Assembly (NCBI GenBank): GCA_018679295.1
Contig: JAHHLP010000092.1
Location: 1 to 16,479 of the forward strand
Reading direction: 5' to 3'
Origin: Rhodothermia bacterium
Lineage (GTDB): Bacteria; Bacteroidota; Rhodothermia; Rhodothermales; JABDKH01
Length of the DNA: 16,479 nt
The notes under the pieces were generated by a model. It was not told where the DNA came from, ran no database searches, and worked only from the letters and a program-made list of their open reading frames with translations. Position numbers and translations under genes: made by a program. Below, piece by piece: positions 13,993 to 16,479 of the stretch; positions within the stretch are counted from its first letter, which is position 1, and the number at the start of each line of letters is the position of its first letter.

Positions 13993-16168
13993 ACGCAGGT
14001 GTCAGGAGTCGAATTCGGGCGAAGTGGTGCAGCTTCGTCGCTTCGACGTGTGGACGCGTGCGATTGTAGCGGGCCTGTCTTTATTGGCGATGAGTGCAGA
14101 CACGGGATCGGCACAACAGCACGATCTGGTCCAACTCGTTCAACCGTTTCCTGTTGTCGACGGCGACGTCATTGATGCGCCGTTTCTCGGAGGGTTCGAT
14201 GTCCCGCGTCCGCAGTTCGTGGACATCGATGGTGACGACGACTTCGATCTCTTCGTGCAAGAGATCAGCGGGAGTGTCATGTTCTTCGAAAACACAGGTT
14301 CTTCCTCCGATCCAGATTTTGCCTTCAGGAGCCTCCGATACCAGGATATCGATGTGGGCGGCTGGTTCTTCTTCGAGGACCTGGACGGCGACGAAGATCC
14401 GGACCTGCTGAGCGGCCTGTCCTTCGGGCTGATCCGGGCATATCGGAATGTCGGCACCTCCGGCCCAATGGACTTCATCGTTTGGGCCGACACGCTGAGT
14501 AGTAGCGATGGGACACCTCTATTGGCTGAGCCGCCGTCAATACCCTTTGTCACGGACGTCGACTGCGATGGTCGCATTGACCTTATGATCGGTGTGCCCG
14601 CAGGTACGATCTCCCATTACGAGTTGGCCACGGAGGCCGGCGCGCGGCCGGAGTTTAACCTGGTCGATGATCGGTATCAGGATATCGAGGTAATCGGCGG
14701 CAGCGGAAAGACGACGTCGATGTCGAGAGCGCAGCACGGAGCCAGTGCTATGGCCTTTGCCGACGTAGACAGCGATTCGGATCCGGACCTTTTGTGGGGA
14801 GACTTCTTCGAGCCAAACGTGATCCTGTTCCGAAATGATGGCACCTGCTTCGAACCGTCCATGCTGCGCGTGACTGACTCGTACATGAGTGCTGGAGGGC
14901 ATGTACTCGACACGTCCGGTCTAAACGTTCCCAGGCCTGTCGACATCGATGGTGATTCGGACGTTGATTTGTTCGTCGGCGTCATGGGTGGAGCGTTTCT
15001 TCCGGCGACGACATCGATCGAGAACTTCTACTTCCTGGAGGCGACGCCGATCGGGTTCGAGCTCGTTAGCCGACGTTACGTCCCAACTATCGATGTTGGA
15101 TCCGAGGCTGCGCCGGCGCTGGCTGACCTCGACGGCGACGGGGATCTGGACCTGCTGGTCGGCAACGTCATCGATCCGGTCGATCCTTCGAGAGGTTCGG
15201 TCACGCTCTTTCGCAACACGGGGTCGACTACCGCCCCGGTCCTACAATTGGACGACGCGGACTTTCTGGGTTTCGAAGACGGCTTTTCCCCGACACCCTC
15301 GGTGGTCGACATCGACGGTGACGGCAATAGCGATGTTGCTTTTGGCCGCTTCGACGGCGAGGTGACACTCTATCTCAACGTCGGCACACCCGCCAACCCT
15401 GTGTGGCAGCTCGAGACCGAGGCATTCCTCGGCACGGATGTCGGTTCCGATAGCTTCCCCACGTTTGGCGACGTTGACGGCGATGGGGATCTCGACGTTA
15501 TCGTCGGCGAATCGAGTGGGCTGCTGAACTTCTTCCGAAATGTCGGGACCGCAGCTATCCCGAACCTCGTCCTCGAGACCGAGGAGTTCGCAGGAATAGA
15601 TGTGGGACAGAAGAGTCGGCCGCGGCTGGTCGACTACGACGGCGACGGAGATCTGGACCTGTTGATTGGATCAAACCGCGGCGAGATCTTCTACTACCGC
15701 AATGATGGAGACCCTTCGATCCCCGTCTATGTGCAGTCGGAGACGATCGAGGCAGGCGTGATCGGTACCGTTTCTCCTGCGATTGCCGACATAGATGGAG
15801 ACACCGACCAGGACCTATTCGTTGGAACGCCCTCGGGAGGCCTCTTCTTCTACCGCAACAACGTAGTGGCGACTTCGATCGGTAGATCGCGTCCGATCCC
15901 GGGTCGCCGCGAGCAGCTCGAGGCGTATCCGATTCCCGCCACACGGTTCGTCACCGTGGCGCTGCGGGGGCAGCATCCGGCTGGGCGTTATCAGATCGAC
16001 ATTATCGATGTAGTAGGCAAGCGACTACGATCGTTGGAGGTGGCCAGCCCGAACGATATTGGCGGCGGCCTGACCATCGACCTGTCCGGTGTGGCGCCGG
16101 GTCCGGTCCTGCTTCGCCTGTCCGATCAGCACGGCACCGTGGCGTCGCGGCTCGTGGTCGTGCTCTGA
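13976..16168 (+). CDS. FG-GAP/VCBS-repeat surface protein with T9SS sorting tail
   Basis: A secreted protein of about 730 residues. A signal peptide is clear (FDVWTRAIVAGLSLLAMSADTGSAQQ), but the start is uncertain: ATG at 13976 gives a long N-region and overlaps the haem lipoprotein gene by 17 bp, while GTG at 14024 or 14027 gives a more usual signal; CAGGAG at 14003-14008 could serve the latter. The body holds ten calcium-binding-type DxDxDxDxD motifs, starting near 14222, 14381, 14559, 14761, 14942, 15125, 15308, 15471, 15632 and 15787, one per repeat of about 52-67 residues, most followed by a strand such as LFVG or LLIGS and an FFRNVG-like strand. These are FG-GAP/VCBS repeats that usually fold as a propeller and bind calcium. 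The last 80 residues (from LEAYPIPATRF) look like a type A T9SS tail. Likely a surface adhesin, binding protein or scaffold in the same cluster as the two preceding genes. Confidence 0.87.
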   Translation: MDGRARRRCQESNSGEVVQLRRFDVWTRAIVAGLSLLAMSADTGSAQQHDLVQLVQPFPVVDGDVIDAPFLGGFDVPRPQFVDIDGDDDFDLFVQEISGSVMFFENTGSSSDPDFAFRSLRYQDIDVGGWFFFEDLDGDEDPDLLSGLSFGLIRAYRNVGTSGPMDFIVWADTLSSSDGTPLLAEPPSIPFVTDVDCDGRIDLMIGVPAGTISHYELATEAGARPEFNLVDDRYQDIEVIGGSGKTTSMSRAQHGASAMAFADVDSDSDPDLLWGDFFEPNVILFRNDGTCFEPSMLRVTDSYMSAGGHVLDTSGLNVPRPVDIDGDSDVDLFVGVMGGAFLPATTSIENFYFLEATPIGFELVSRRYVPTIDVGSEAAPALADLDGDGDLDLLVGNVIDPVDPSRGSVTLFRNTGSTTAPVLQLDDADFLGFEDGFSPTPSVVDIDGDGNSDVAFGRFDGEVTLYLNVGTPANPVWQLETEAFLGTDVGSDSFPTFGDVDGDGDLDVIVGESSGLLNFFRNVGTAAIPNLVLETEEFAGIDVGQKSRPRLVDYDGDGDLDLLIGSNRGEIFYYRNDGDPSIPVYVQSETIEAGVIGTVSPAIADIDGDTDQDLFVGTPSGGLFFYRNNVVATSIGRSRPIPGRREQLEAYPIPATRFVTVALRGQHPAGRYQIDIIDVVGKRLRSLEVASPNDIGGGLTIDLSGVAPGPVLLRLSDQHGTVASRLVVVL

Positions 16169-16184
16169 GGGGCTGGGGCCCGAG

Positions 16185-16479
16185 TTAGTCGCCGATCTTC
16201 CAAATAACCCAGTCCTGCTCCCGCAGGAACTCGTGACCCCGTATCTCGGGATGCCACGAAGACTTGGTCAGCACGTACCCGGCGTCGTAGCGGCGTGCAA
16301 GATCGACAACTTCTTCTGACGAAAGGGAGGCAAATCGGTTGTGGTTGGGCTCCCAGCCCAGGCGATTAGGTGGGCCGAGAATAGCCTCCATGCGCTCATG
16401 CCATTCCAGGATTCCCTCGTCGGAAAAGGGGAAGGCCTTGTGCGAAACCACCACAGAACGCCGCGCAAGTAGTTGGAAC
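16185..16479 (-). CDS. C-terminus of a probable large membrane protein (partial)
   Basis: The reading frame is open from its stop at 16185-16187 to the window edge, giving about 97 residues without a start codon of its own, so this is the 3' end of a longer minus-strand gene. The visible part begins FQLLARRSVVVSHKAFPF and continues with ILEWHERMEAILG, VVDLARRYDAGYVLTKSSW and a short tail ending VIWKIGD. The motif RR-V-V-KAFPF followed by EW-ER and a segment on 'place of the residue' (LA-RY-A-YV) resembles the soluble end of large multi-pass proteins annotated as DUF6798 or glycosyltransferase-like, seen in many Bacteroidota. This is a family-level guess from a small fragment. It is convergent with the FG-GAP gene, with 16 bp between stops and no terminator. 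Confidence 0.6.
   Translation of the reverse strand, partial: FQLLARRSVVVSHKAFPFSDEGILEWHERMEAILGPPNRLGWEPNHNRFASLSSEEVVDLARRYDAGYVLTKSSWHPEIRGHEFLREQDWVIWKIGD

Overview
The window looks like a chromosomal segment from a moderately GC-rich member of the Bacteroidota/Rhodothermota group, most likely a marine Rhodothermales-type bacterium. Two secreted proteins end in what look like type A type IX secretion (T9SS) sorting tails. One encodes a choice-of-anchor-B (LVIVD-type) protein, and at least two intergenic regions carry Bacteroidota-like TAnnTTTG promoter elements. Genes are densely packed. I see no mobile elements, CRISPR arrays, tRNA or rRNA genes. The taxonomic call is an inference from gene content only.

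Left part (1-5431). The window opens inside a class II (B12-dependent) ribonucleotide reductase, of which only the C-terminal TSCPD domain and cysteine-rich tail are visible; it is followed by an intrinsic terminator. A convergent glutamate dehydrogenase of the animal-mitochondrial-like type follows on the minus strand. It shares a repeat-rich 240-bp divergent promoter region with an unrecognised lipoprotein gene, which has its own strong ribosome binding site and terminator. Next come aroE (shikimate dehydrogenase) and a closely linked acetyltransferase that strongly resembles AAC(6') aminoglycoside 6'-N-acetyltransferases.

Middle part (5432-10982). pgeF (peptidoglycan editing factor) is convergent with, and overlaps the 3' end of, a minus-strand three-gene operon: flavin reductase-like protein, M20 metallopeptidase of the carboxypeptidase G2 type, and a DUF1611/DgcN-type P-loop protein. 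Together with glutamate dehydrogenase this suggests handling of glutamate or N-acylglutamate, possibly D-glutamate from peptidoglycan, but the racemase partner of DgcN is not in the window. A second minus-strand operon encodes two tandem OmpA/MotB-like peptidoglycan-binding lipoproteins. A roughly 420-bp stretch without a convincing gene separates it from the next cluster.

Right part (10983-16479). Three plus-strand genes, closely spaced or overlapping, encode exported proteins: a choice-of-anchor-B propeller with a T9SS tail, a lipoprotein combining a c-type haem motif with a YVTN-like beta-propeller, and a ten-repeat FG-GAP/VCBS protein with a T9SS tail. They look like one cell-surface system of unknown function and are the most interesting part of the window. 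The window ends inside a minus-strand gene whose C-terminus resembles the tail of large multi-pass membrane proteins of the glycosyltransferase/DUF6798 kind.
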